Shown here: one piece after another, positions 35,930 to 43,778 of the stretch
Position numbering within the stretch: position 1 is the first letter of the stretch
Layout: each line of letters begins with the position of its first letter
Assembly (NCBI GenBank): GCA_030730365.1
Contig: JANQVJ010000040.1
Coordinates: forward strand, 110,807-174,806
DNA: 64,000 nucleotides
Direction: 5' to 3'
DNA from: Verrucomicrobiales bacterium
Lineage (GTDB): Bacteria; Verrucomicrobiota; Verrucomicrobiia; Verrucomicrobiales; DEV007
Made by a program: the position numbers and the translations under genes
The notes under the pieces: model-generated
What the model was told of the DNA's origin: nothing
The model's input: the letters and a program-made list of their open reading frames with translations, nothing else
Database searches by the model: none

Positions 35930-36994
35930 TCACCTTCGACCCGGCAGGGGAGGCGGCAGCCGCCTTGTCGGCGGGAGAGGCGGGGGGAGGAGTTTTCCCG
36001 GGGTGATCTTCCCGGAGAGCACGAGCGGATCCTGCCGGCTCAGGGTGCGGACGATTTCCCGCAGTTCGGTGATGCGCATTTCCCGCGCGGGATCGGACCC
36101 GAGACGCTGCCGCTTCTGCTTTTGATAGGCGAGCTCGGTCGCTTCGTGGAGGAGTCGTTTACGCTTCAAGACAAGTCCGAAGCCCTTTGAGAATCCGCTC
36201 AGACTGCTGCGGGTGCGGAAGGTCGCAGCGTCGAGGGCTTGCTCTGCACAGAGGACACCGCGGGCGACTTCATCGGAAAGATGGATGCGGATCCAGCGGT
36301 TCTCATGGCGCAAGCAAACGACGATCATGGCGATGAACCAGATCATCCCGATCATGACGCCGAGAACGGCGTAGAGAAGATAGTGACCGCCTAGGGTGGC
36401 GAAATAATTGTGGAGGGCGTGGGTGAACATGGCAAGCCCGAGCCCCGTCGCGGGCCAGAGGAACTTCATTAGCGGGCTCGCCGAGAATTTTCCCAGCGCG
36501 AGTCCGACACCAAAAAGTCCGGTGAAAAGAGCATGGAGCATCCCAAAGATAAAAGCGCGCAGGAAGAAAAGGAAGATGAGGCTGCCTGCATCAGGCTGAC
36601 TCGAGAAGTAGAAGATATTTTCCACCGCCGAGAAGCCGAAACCGACCATGGTGCCGTAAATGAGACCATCGAGGACCGAGTCGATTTCATCCCGATAACG
36701 ACGGAAGAGGATGATCAGCCCCAGCCCCTTGAAAATCTCTTCAGTGAGCGGCGCGAGAAAGCTCGCCGCGTAGAGTTCGCCCATCAGAGAAATCTCACCG
36801 CCCTCTCCCGGAGTGGCTCCGAAGACGGTTTGGGCAATGAGGGCGAAGAAGATCGATGGAACCGCACCCCAGAGAAAAGCGGCGAGCATCAGGGACAAGG
36901 GCTCCTTTTCCCAGCGATCAATCCGCCAGACGATGAGGGCGTAGACCGCCATGGGAATAATGCCGAGAAAGACCGAGGCGAGAAGAAGATCCAT
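35930..36994 (-). CDS. prsW: PrsW-family intramembrane metalloprotease
   Basis: A 354-residue protein with about eight membrane helices in the first 230 residues. The glutamic-type/metal motif set of PrsW is complete: APLTEEIFKGLGL (EExxK), DGLIYGTMVGFGFSAVENIFYF (ENxxY-like), ALFTGLFGVG and THALHNYF. In Bacillus PrsW starts regulated intramembrane cleavage of an anti-sigma factor; no such target is adjacent. The cytoplasmic tail is basic and ends in a Pro-rich PPPLPPTRRLPPPLPGRR segment that could bind other proteins. Confidence 0.88.
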   Translation of the reverse strand: MDLLLASVFLGIIPMAVYALIVWRIDRWEKEPLSLMLAAFLWGAVPSIFFALIAQTVFGATPGEGGEISLMGELYAASFLAPLTEEIFKGLGLIILFRRYRDEIDSVLDGLIYGTMVGFGFSAVENIFYFSSQPDAGSLIFLFFLRAFIFGMLHALFTGLFGVGLALGKFSASPLMKFLWPATGLGLAMFTHALHNYFATLGGHYLLYAVLGVMIGMIWFIAMIVVCLRHENRWIRIHLSDEVARGVLCAEQALDAATFRTRSSLSGFSKGFGLVLKRKRLLHEATELAYQKQKRQRLGSDPAREMRITELREIVRTLSRQDPLVLSGKITPGKLLPPPLPPTRRLPPPLPGRR

Positions 36995-37049
36995 TTAGGG
37001 TTGAGGCTAAGGTCGGGCTTCACGGAAGGCGATGGCTTTACCTGGCACG

Positions 37050-37080
37050 AAAAAAGGCGGCCTGTGGGGACCGCCTTTTC
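37050..37080 (-). terminator. Rho-independent terminator of nrdA
   Basis: On the minus strand AAAAGGCGG pairs with CCGCCTTTTTT around a 10-nt loop, about 35 bp after the nrdA stop. A- and T-rich flanks on both sides also make it usable from the plus strand. Confidence 0.85.
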
Positions 37081-37112
37081 GGAAGGACTAAATAACCATT
37101 TTTAAACCCGGA

Positions 37113-40100
37113 TCACTGGCAGGCTTCGCATTCGCCTCCGTTAAGGAGGGCATCGAGGGAGCAGGCCTGTTTCTCGGCATCGGTGAACTCGCGGGGAGCA
37201 TCGGCGGCGTAGATACGCACTTCCTTGTTCACCTTGGTCGTGGCCTTCTCGATGTTTGAGGCCTGTTGGGTGCGTAGGTAGTAGGTGGTTTTTAGCCCTT
37301 TGTGCCAGGCCGCGCGATACATGTGGGAGAGGGTCTTCAGGTCCGGTGTCGCAAGGAAGAGGTTCACCGACTGGGACTGGTCGATCCATTTCTGACGACG
37401 GGCGGCGGCTTCGATGAACCACTCGTAATCGATCGAGAAGGCGGTCGCGTATTTCTTCTTCAAATCAGCGGGGATCTCCTCGATGTCGGCTAGTTCACCG
37501 TCGTAGTACTTCAGTCGTTCGACCATGTCCTCGCCCCACAGACCGAGGGCCTTGAGATCGCGGACAAGGTAGGTATTGAGTACGATGAAGTCTCCCGAGA
37601 GGTTGCCTTTCACGAAGAGGTTCTTGAAGGTCGGCTCGATACACGGGGTGCTACCCATGATGTTCGAGATCGTCGCGGTCGGGGCGATCGCGAGGACGTT
37701 GCTGTTGCGCATACCCTGACGCTGGATCTTCGCGCGGAGGACGTCCCAGTCCATGCGACCGCCGCGGGGGACGTCGATGGATTCGCCGCGCTCTTCCTCG
37801 AGCATGTCGATGGTGTCGGCAGGCATGATCCCGCGATCCCATTTCGATCCTTTAAAGGTCGAGTAACTGCCGCGCTCGGCCGCGAGATCGCTCGAGGCTT
37901 CATAGGCGAAATAAGCGATCGCCTCCATGAACTCATCGTTGAACTCTACTGCCTCTTCACTCGCGAAGGAGATATTGCGGGCGAAGAGAGCATTCTGCAC
38001 GCCCATGACACCGAGCCCGACGGGGCGGTGTCGGCTGTTGGCATTCTTCGCCGCATCGGTCGGGTAGAAGTTGATGTCGATGACGTTGTCGAGGGCACGA
38101 ACGGCGACGCGGACGGTCTCGCGCAGTTTCACGAGGTCGAGGGTGCCGTCTTCTTTGATGTGCGTGTCGAGAACAATGGATCCGAGGTTACACACCGCAG
38201 TCTCATCGGCTGAGGTATTAAGGGTGATCTCGGTGCAGAGGTTCGAGCTGTGGATGACACCGACGTGGTCCTGTGGGCTGCGGACGTTGCAGGGATCTTT
38301 GAAGGTGATCCAGGGATGACCGGTTTCAAAAATCATCTTCAGCATCTGCTTCCAGAGGTCAATCGCCGGCACGTCGCGCCCGAAGATCTTGCCGGCACGG
38401 GCATCGGCCTCGTAGGCGAGGTATCGCTCGGTGAAGGCACTGCCGTAGAGCTCGTGGAGATCGGGCACTTCGTTCGAACGAAAGAGGGTCCAGTTTTCCC
38501 GGGCTTCCATACGCTGCATGAAGAGATCGGGAATCCAGTTCGCCGTGTTCATATCATGCGCGCGACGGCGCTCATCACCGGTATTCTTCCGGAGCTCGAG
38601 GAAGTCGGTGATGTCGTTGTGCCAGCTCTCGAGGTAGGCACAGCCGGAACCTCGGCGTTTCCCACCTTGGTTCACGGCGACGAGCTGATCGTTGTGCAGC
38701 TTGAGGAAAGGGATAACGCCCTGACTCTCGCCGTTGGTGCCCTTGATGTAGCCGCCCGTGCCGCGGACCGAGGTCCACGAGCCGCCGAGGCCCCCGGCCC
38801 ATTTTGAAAGGTAGGCGTTTTCAGCGATGCCGCGCTGCATGATGGACTCGATACTGTCATCGACCTTGTAGAGATAGCAGGAGGAGAGCTGGCTGTGGAG
38901 CGTGCCGGCATTGAAGAGCGTCGGGGTCGACGAGCAGAAACGGCGGCTCGCGTAGAGACGGTAGAGGTCGATGATCTTGGCTTCCGGGTCGTCGGTCTCG
39001 CCAATCATCAGGCCCATCGCGACCCGCATCCAGAAGAGCTGGGGCGCTTCGATGCGCTTGTGGGAGTCGCCGGTCTTGTCGATGATGAGATAACGATCGT
39101 AGAGCGTCTGGATGCCGAGATAGTCGAAATCCAGATCTGAAGTTGGATTGATCGCGTCGGCGAGGCGGTCGAGGTTGTAGTTGAGGAGACGGGGGGAGAT
39201 GCGCTCGATCTCGACGCCGCGAACGAGGTTTGCGCGGAAGGCGCGACGGTGGAAGGCGGCAAGCTGGGCGACGCCATCCCGGGCAATGTTCCAGTCGAGG
39301 ACTTCCTCGTAGATGTAGGTGAGAAGGATACGTGCCGAGAAACGGGCAAAGTCGCCGTCGCGCTCAATGAGACTTCTCGCATTGAGAATGACTGTCTTGC
39401 GGAGGTCGGACTCGGTCATCTCGTTAAAGAAAGCGCGTCGCAGCTCGTGCTCGATTTCATCCTGCGAGAGGCAGAGGTCGAGGCCGGTGAGGGCGAACTC
39501 GACGCGACGGCGAAGATCAACCCCGTCCCAGAGCTCGCTCGAGCCGTCAGCCCGCTTCAGCACGATCATGGAGTCCTGAGTGGACTCGGAGTCACGCACG
39601 GTTTCTTCCTCTTCGAATTGACGATGCTGCGCACGATGGGCGCGATAGAGAATGTAGGACTCGGCCACTTTATAGTGCCCCTGACGCATCAGTTCCTCCT
39701 GGACCCGGTCCTGGAGGTCTTCGATGCGCATGAATTCCTGTCCGCTGCGGGCAATGCGGTCGGTCAGGGCGTCGGAGATTTCCTTGGCCGGGGTCGAGTC
39801 CATCCCGAGGGAGAGGAAGGTACTGCGGACCGCAATCTCGATCTTGTTGGGATCCCAGGAGACGACTTCTCCGTTGCGACGGATGACTCGGCAGAGGGGC
39901 TTTTCAGTGCTGTCCATGGAGATATCGCGACGGGCGTGAGCGGCTTTGCGGCGAATGAGGAGACTTTTCGCGACATCGTGGGCATTCTGCCGAACGAGGG
40001 CCATCTCGATGATCGTTGTCAATTCGGTGGCGCTGAGGAGGACGGTGCCATCGGTATCTTCGCTCTCGGCTTTGGTGGTGAGGATCTCGGTGACAGACTT

Positions 40101-40376
40101 CACTATATTCGCAACGAGGAGGCGGTTGGTATCGTTGAAAATGTCATCCTGCTTGCGGGAAAGGGCGAGGTCGGTCACGGCCTTGCCGACGGTCTCGGCG
40201 ATCTTGGCGATACTAAGGTCAGATTGCTCATTCCCCACCTGCACCATGATGCGGGCGGAAGGTCCCTGATGGCTCGTCGCCATATCGCTCCAGTCGAAGC
40301 GCGGTTTCATTTCCTGGGGAGTGGCAGCGCAGCGTTGCAACTCGAGATCTTGTTCTATCAGTCGGCGGGTAATCAT
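37113..40376 (-). CDS. nrdA: Class I ribonucleoside-diphosphate reductase alpha subunit with three ATP cones
   Basis: A 1087-residue catalytic subunit that reduces NDPs to dNDPs; E. coli NrdA has 761. The extra length is N-terminal: ATP-cone-like repeats at about 40-150, 160-260 and 270-365, of which the first is divergent. The last two show VIRRNGEVVSWDPNKIEIAV and VLKRADGSSELWDG. The catalytic barrel has SSNLCTEITLNTSADETAVCNLGS (redox and radical-site region), NANSRHRPVGLGVMGVQNAL and PTATISNIMGSTPCIEPTF. The C-terminal thiol pair is CEACQ. The three-cone layout is that of chlamydial NrdA. It is downstream of nrdB, an order unlike E. coli. Confidence 0.95.
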   Translation of the reverse strand: MITRRLIEQDLELQRCAATPQEMKPRFDWSDMATSHQGPSARIMVQVGNEQSDLSIAKIAETVGKAVTDLALSRKQDDIFNDTNRLLVANIVKSVTEILTTKAESEDTDGTVLLSATELTTIIEMALVRQNAHDVAKSLLIRRKAAHARRDISMDSTEKPLCRVIRRNGEVVSWDPNKIEIAVRSTFLSLGMDSTPAKEISDALTDRIARSGQEFMRIEDLQDRVQEELMRQGHYKVAESYILYRAHRAQHRQFEEEETVRDSESTQDSMIVLKRADGSSELWDGVDLRRRVEFALTGLDLCLSQDEIEHELRRAFFNEMTESDLRKTVILNARSLIERDGDFARFSARILLTYIYEEVLDWNIARDGVAQLAAFHRRAFRANLVRGVEIERISPRLLNYNLDRLADAINPTSDLDFDYLGIQTLYDRYLIIDKTGDSHKRIEAPQLFWMRVAMGLMIGETDDPEAKIIDLYRLYASRRFCSSTPTLFNAGTLHSQLSSCYLYKVDDSIESIMQRGIAENAYLSKWAGGLGGSWTSVRGTGGYIKGTNGESQGVIPFLKLHNDQLVAVNQGGKRRGSGCAYLESWHNDITDFLELRKNTGDERRRAHDMNTANWIPDLFMQRMEARENWTLFRSNEVPDLHELYGSAFTERYLAYEADARAGKIFGRDVPAIDLWKQMLKMIFETGHPWITFKDPCNVRSPQDHVGVIHSSNLCTEITLNTSADETAVCNLGSIVLDTHIKEDGTLDLVKLRETVRVAVRALDNVIDINFYPTDAAKNANSRHRPVGLGVMGVQNALFARNISFASEEAVEFNDEFMEAIAYFAYEASSDLAAERGSYSTFKGSKWDRGIMPADTIDMLEEERGESIDVPRGGRMDWDVLRAKIQRQGMRNSNVLAIAPTATISNIMGSTPCIEPTFKNLFVKGNLSGDFIVLNTYLVRDLKALGLWGEDMVERLKYYDGELADIEEIPADLKKKYATAFSIDYEWFIEAAARRQKWIDQSQSVNLFLATPDLKTLSHMYRAAWHKGLKTTYYLRTQQASNIEKATTKVNKEVRIYAADAPREFTDAEKQACSLDALLNGGECEACQ

Positions 40377-40454
40377 TGCGGTGGGACGGGTGCGGTGGAA
40401 CGGGTGCGGTTGGGATGGGGAACTAGGGAATAACGGGGGGACAAAGGGAAGGGG

Positions 40455-40495
40455 GATTCAACAGGGGCAGGAGCAGGGCCCGACCCTGTTGAATC
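40455..40495 (-). other. 12-bp perfect inverted repeat between nrdB and nrdA
   Basis: GATTCAACAGGG (40455-40466) is exactly complementary to CCCTGTTGAATC (40484-40495) across a 17-nt loop, in the 137-bp gap between nrdB and nrdA. No T-run follows. It could be an RNA processing or stability element that sets the NrdB:NrdA ratio; that function is inference. Confidence 0.75.
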
Positions 40496-40513
40496 TTGAG
40501 TGGTCAAACTCCC

Positions 40514-41596
40514 TTAGAGATCGTCGTCGTGAACCGTGGAGAGGGCGGAGGCCTTCTGGTATTCGGTCACTTTTTGCTCGAAGAAATTGGACTCTTTCTT
40601 GATGTCCATGGTCTCGGCGAGCCAGGGGAAGGGATTGCGGATGCCGGGGTGCAGGGGATTGAGCCCGATACCCTCAAGGCGCCGATCGGCGATGAAGTCG
40701 ATGTACTGGCAAAACTCGGCGGCATTGAGCCCGACGGCACTGATGGGGAGACAATCATTGATGAACTCTTTCTCGAGAGCGACAGCCTCTTTCATTGTGT
40801 CGACGAGTTCCTGCTTGAACTCGGGAGTCCAGATTTCCATGTTCTCGCTGACAAGATCCATGAAGAGGTTGCGGAAGACTTCGATGTGATTGGACTCGTC
40901 GCGCAGGGTGTACTGGAACATCTGGCCGATGCCGGGGAACTTGTTCTGACGCTTGAGGCTGAGGATCATCCCGAAGAGACCGTAGAACTGGGTGCCTTCC
41001 ATGCACTGGCCGAAAACAAAGATGTTTCGGGCAAGCGCCTTTTTGTTCATCGGATCGGTGAGATCGATGTCGCGCCGCAGATCGTGCGAAGTGCGGGTGA
41101 CGAACTCGTTCTTGCGCTTGATCGTGGGGATCTGCTCGAACATGGACTCGCACTCGTGCGGGTTGATCCCGAGACTGCTGATCATGTAAAGGAGGCTGTC
41201 GGCGTGGATGTTTTCCTCGTGGGCGTGACGACCGAGGACGAGCTTCAGCTCGGGGGCGGTGACGAGCTCTCGGACGACGTGGAGGATGTTGTCCCCGACG
41301 ATGCCTTCGGCGGCGGAAAAATAGCCGATCCCCATGCGAATGATCCAGCGCTCGGAGTCACTCAGCTCATCCCCCTGCCACTGTTCGATGTCTTTCTGCA
41401 TCTGGATGTCCTCGGGCTCCCAGTGATTCGCCTTCATCGTGCGATAGAGCTCGTAGGCCCACTGGTATTTCAGCGGCAGCAGATTGAAGGCCTCGGTCTT
41501 GCGACCATTGATAATGCGTTTGGCGGCATAAGCCTCCTCAGCTTTATCCTGATCGAGAACAAAGGTGCGGTCTCCAATAGTAAACGTCTTTTCCAT
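40514..41596 (-). CDS. nrdB: Class Ic ribonucleoside-diphosphate reductase beta subunit (Leu at radical-Tyr position)
   Basis: A 360-residue ferritin-like subunit that generates the oxidising equivalent for NrdA. Metal ligands are visible: E97 (FSAAEGIVG), E128 and H131 (EENIH), E200 (GQCMEG), E234 and H237 (RDESNH). Four residues after H131, where Ia enzymes carry the radical Tyr (E. coli Y122), the residue is L135 (codon 41192-41194), with Tyr at 137. C. trachomatis has the same arrangement with F127 and Y129 and uses a Mn/Fe centre, so this is a class Ic enzyme. The first ligand is Glu, also as in chlamydial NrdB. NrdR-like boxes lie upstream. Confidence 0.95.
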   Translation of the reverse strand: MEKTFTIGDRTFVLDQDKAEEAYAAKRIINGRKTEAFNLLPLKYQWAYELYRTMKANHWEPEDIQMQKDIEQWQGDELSDSERWIIRMGIGYFSAAEGIVGDNILHVVRELVTAPELKLVLGRHAHEENIHADSLLYMISSLGINPHECESMFEQIPTIKRKNEFVTRTSHDLRRDIDLTDPMNKKALARNIFVFGQCMEGTQFYGLFGMILSLKRQNKFPGIGQMFQYTLRDESNHIEVFRNLFMDLVSENMEIWTPEFKQELVDTMKEAVALEKEFINDCLPISAVGLNAAEFCQYIDFIADRRLEGIGLNPLHPGIRNPFPWLAETMDIKKESNFFEQKVTEYQKASALSTVHDDDL

Positions 41597-41677
41597 GATT
41601 TGTCGTGCGTGAGGGATGTGGTTAGTGAGGGGAACGGGGACGGAATTATGACTTTCGTAATTTTTCCATTTATCAGA

Positions 41678-41715
41678 TTTTTAGAGGGGGCGAAAGCGCC
41701 CGGACCTTCTAAAAA
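41678..41715 (-). other. Inverted repeat in nrdB leader
   Basis: TTTTTAGA (41678-41685) pairs with TCTAAAAA (41708-41715), enclosing an inner GC-rich hairpin (GGGGGC-GAAA-GCGCCC). It lies between the NrdR boxes and the nrdB ATG and so probably in the 5' UTR. Confidence 0.6.
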
Positions 41716-41761
41716 CCATCAAAACAAGCAAATAACGCGACCTTCAGGATTTTGGTAAAAG

Positions 41762-41806
41762 CACCATATCTTGTTGGTCGGCCTTTAAGATGCACAATAT
41801 GTAGTG
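41762..41806. promoter_or_regulatory. Tandem NrdR boxes upstream of nrdB
   Basis: CACCATATCTTGTT (41762-41775) and CACAATATGTAGTG (41793-41806) resemble the NrdR consensus (acaCwATATwTwGtgt). Their starts are 31 bp apart, three helical turns, the spacing typical for NrdR pairs. They are about 165-210 bp upstream of nrdB and predict dATP/ATP-dependent repression of nrdB-nrdA. Confidence 0.7.
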
Positions 41807-42043
41807 GTATTTCAACAATATTTTACCTAAATTAGCGTTTTCTGCGCCATCCCTTGTGCCATAAGCAATTATCTGTCGAGGAGGGGGAAATTTCTTTCGG
41901 ATTGACTGATGTTTCGGGAATCCGAGCCTTTTCCCAGGGGCATGCCGCTTCCGGCCCGATTGAAAAATCGGCAGGCGGAGAACGCCGGGGGAGGGACGTA
42001 TCGGCCCCTTACCCGGCGTAGTGAATGACCCGGATGCGGGTTA

Positions 42044-42673
42044 TTATTTCGCGGCGGCGAAGCGCTCCGCGACGGCGTTCCAGTTCACGACTTTCCAAAA
42101 AGCGTCCACGTAGTCGGGACGACGATTCTGGTAGTTGAGGTAATAGGCGTGCTCCCATACGTCGAGGCCGACGAGCGGGGTGCTGCCGCAGCAACCGGCG
42201 GCTTCGCCCATGATGGGGTTGTCCTGATTCGGTGTGCTGGTCACGGCGAGGGTCCCGCCAGCTTTGACGACGAGCCAGGCCCAGCCGGAACCGAAACGGG
42301 TCAGAGAAGCGTTTTTGAAAGCGTCCTTGAAAGCGTCGAAAGAGCCGAAGGCACTGTCGATTGCGGCACCGAGATCACCGGTAGGAGCCCCGCCGGAGTT
42401 GGGGCTGAGGATGCTCCAGAAAAGGGCGTGATTCGCATGACCGCCACCGTTATTGCGGACCGCGTTCCTTATCCCCTCGGGGACAGCCCCGAGGTCGGTG
42501 ATGAGTTCATCAATGGTCTTGGCTTCAAGGTCGGCATTTCCCTCGATCGCTTTGTTGAGGTTGGCGATATAGGCGGCGTGATGCTTGCCATGGTGGATCT
42601 CCATCGTCTTCGCATCGATGTGAGGCTCAAGGGCGTCCAGTGCGTAGGGGAGTGCGGGTAGTTCGTGTGCCAT
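42044..42673 (-). CDS. sodA: Superoxide dismutase, Mn-type
   Basis: A 209-residue SOD that dismutates superoxide. Metal ligands H27, H82 ([11 protein letters not shown]), D171 and H175 ([23 protein letters not shown]). The Mn-type markers are the GGGH motif before the second ligand and Q150 in NQDNPIM; Fe-types place the active-site Gln in the N-terminal half. Cambialistic use cannot be excluded. A Cys-Cys pair (AGCCGS) occurs in the loop before the third ligand. It is a monocistronic-looking gene without a signal peptide. Confidence 0.93.
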   Translation of the reverse strand: MAHELPALPYALDALEPHIDAKTMEIHHGKHHAAYIANLNKAIEGNADLEAKTIDELITDLGAVPEGIRNAVRNNGGGHANHALFWSILSPNSGGAPTGDLGAAIDSAFGSFDAFKDAFKNASLTRFGSGWAWLVVKAGGTLAVTSTPNQDNPIMGEAAGCCGSTPLVGLDVWEHAYYLNYQNRRPDYVDAFWKVVNWNAVAERFAAAK

Positions 42674-42844
42674 GGGTCGTAGTTCGGTAGGTTATTTCGT
42701 GGTTTCGTTCCGGCAAAAATGCCGAGTATCAATGAGACTTCATCGGAGCGGCTTGTCAAAAGCCGTTACGAGTGAAATGTCGATTTTGACCCGAGAATCT
42801 GAAAAATTCCGTACTGACTGCAAGGGCTCGACGCCTCTGTTTTC

Positions 42845-43600
42845 TCAGAAGAGATAGACGGGCGGTGGCACCGTGACGAGGCCCCTCGCGTTGGCGAAGT
42901 TGAGTCCCTCGGATTCGGAGATGGCGGTAACGGTGTCATTGGCAAACTCGATCTGGACGCGGCCCGCTTCGACTTCGATGTATTGGGTCGTCGTTGAGAG
43001 GCGTCCGAACGCATCAATGGAATTCGCCGCCTGCGGAACGCGCTCGTAGGAGATGTAATCGAGCGAATCGACGCGGCCTTCGTTGGTGACCTTGGACTGG
43101 CGTTTATCGGGAGGGCCGATCGAAGCGATGACTTCGGCGACGGTCATCCCGAGTGCGACTTGTCGGTTTTTAATGAGTTCAGAGACGATGAGATAGCGTT
43201 CGTGAAACTCGCGGAGATTCGCCTCGAAACCTTCGGGCAATCCCGCGACGACTGACTTGCTGACCCAGCCGGCGACTTGTCCCTGTTTTGCCTTTGCGCG
43301 GATTCGGTAGGCCTTGTCGCTAATGGCAAGGAGGACGGCATTCTGATTGGGGAGGGCGTTCCCGAGCCAGCGATCGCCTTTGAGCGACGAGTAAATCGCT
43401 GCGGCCTGAGTGACGCGAACCGGAAGCTCTTTGTCGAGCATCACCTCGAGGTAAATCGCCCCTGGCTCTTGGACGAGGGCGCTCTTGGTGCGGTCTTCGT
43501 GTTTGATCGTTGCGAATCCGGGTCGGCGCAGCTGAGCGTCGGAGGGGAGGGGAAAATGCACGACTAACAGAAAGAGCCAAAGAGAAGATCGGGATTTCAT
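42845..43600 (-). CDS. Exported hypothetical protein, SH3-like plus SmpA/BamE-like domains
   Basis: A 251-residue protein with a signal peptide (LWLFLLVVHFPLPSDA). Residues 50-115 (KELPVRVTQAAAIYSSLKG, YRIRAKAKQGQVAGWVSKSV) resemble a bacterial SH3 domain. From about 148, LGMTVAEVIASIGPPDKRQ, VDSLDYISYERVP and IEVEAGRVQIEFANDTVTAIS follow the SmpA/OmlA pattern (lG.s..eV...lG.P......g...yv.Y....v.f.nd.v...). It has no lipobox. An envelope role is inferred from the domain types. Confidence 0.65.
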   Translation of the reverse strand: MKSRSSLWLFLLVVHFPLPSDAQLRRPGFATIKHEDRTKSALVQEPGAIYLEVMLDKELPVRVTQAAAIYSSLKGDRWLGNALPNQNAVLLAISDKAYRIRAKAKQGQVAGWVSKSVVAGLPEGFEANLREFHERYLIVSELIKNRQVALGMTVAEVIASIGPPDKRQSKVTNEGRVDSLDYISYERVPQAANSIDAFGRLSTTTQYIEVEAGRVQIEFANDTVTAISESEGLNFANARGLVTVPPPVYLF

Positions 43601-43778
43601 GGCGATGAGGGGAACTAATACTGTCTTACGGGTCGGATAAGGCTAGCCGCGCGGTGCTTGCCGCGCGCCGCGCGCCGGTAACATCCGGTAGGACGAATCA
43701 TGGCCCCGACCTATGCAGGATTATTTCCTGGTCCGTGCGATCCGGCAAGGGAATCCGGCGGGGGGATTGTAATCCGGC

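Larger units (their letters stand above)
41597..42043. other. 447-bp regulatory region upstream of nrdB
   Basis: No gene seen. It holds the long inverted repeat at 41678-41715, the tandem NrdR-like boxes at 41762-41806 in an AT-rich stretch (likely the nrdB promoter), a CCGATT-GAAA-AATCGG stem-loop at 41956-41971 and a small ACCCG/CGGGT hairpin just after the sod stop. Confidence 0.6.

Noticed and set aside
36533..37105. 190-codon plus-strand frame opposite prsW
   Set aside because: It is the shadow of the PrsW gene, whose motifs are intact on the other strand.
41956..41971. CCGATT-GAAA-AATCGG stem-loop downstream of sod as a terminator
   Set aside because: No T-run on either strand and a short stem, so it is noted only within the intergenic description.
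43640..43778. GC-rich repetitive stretch (GCCGCGCG runs) upstream of the rng end, checked for an RNA gene or mobile element end
   Set aside because: Only short CG-rich runs with no consistent stem, inverted ends or conserved motif.
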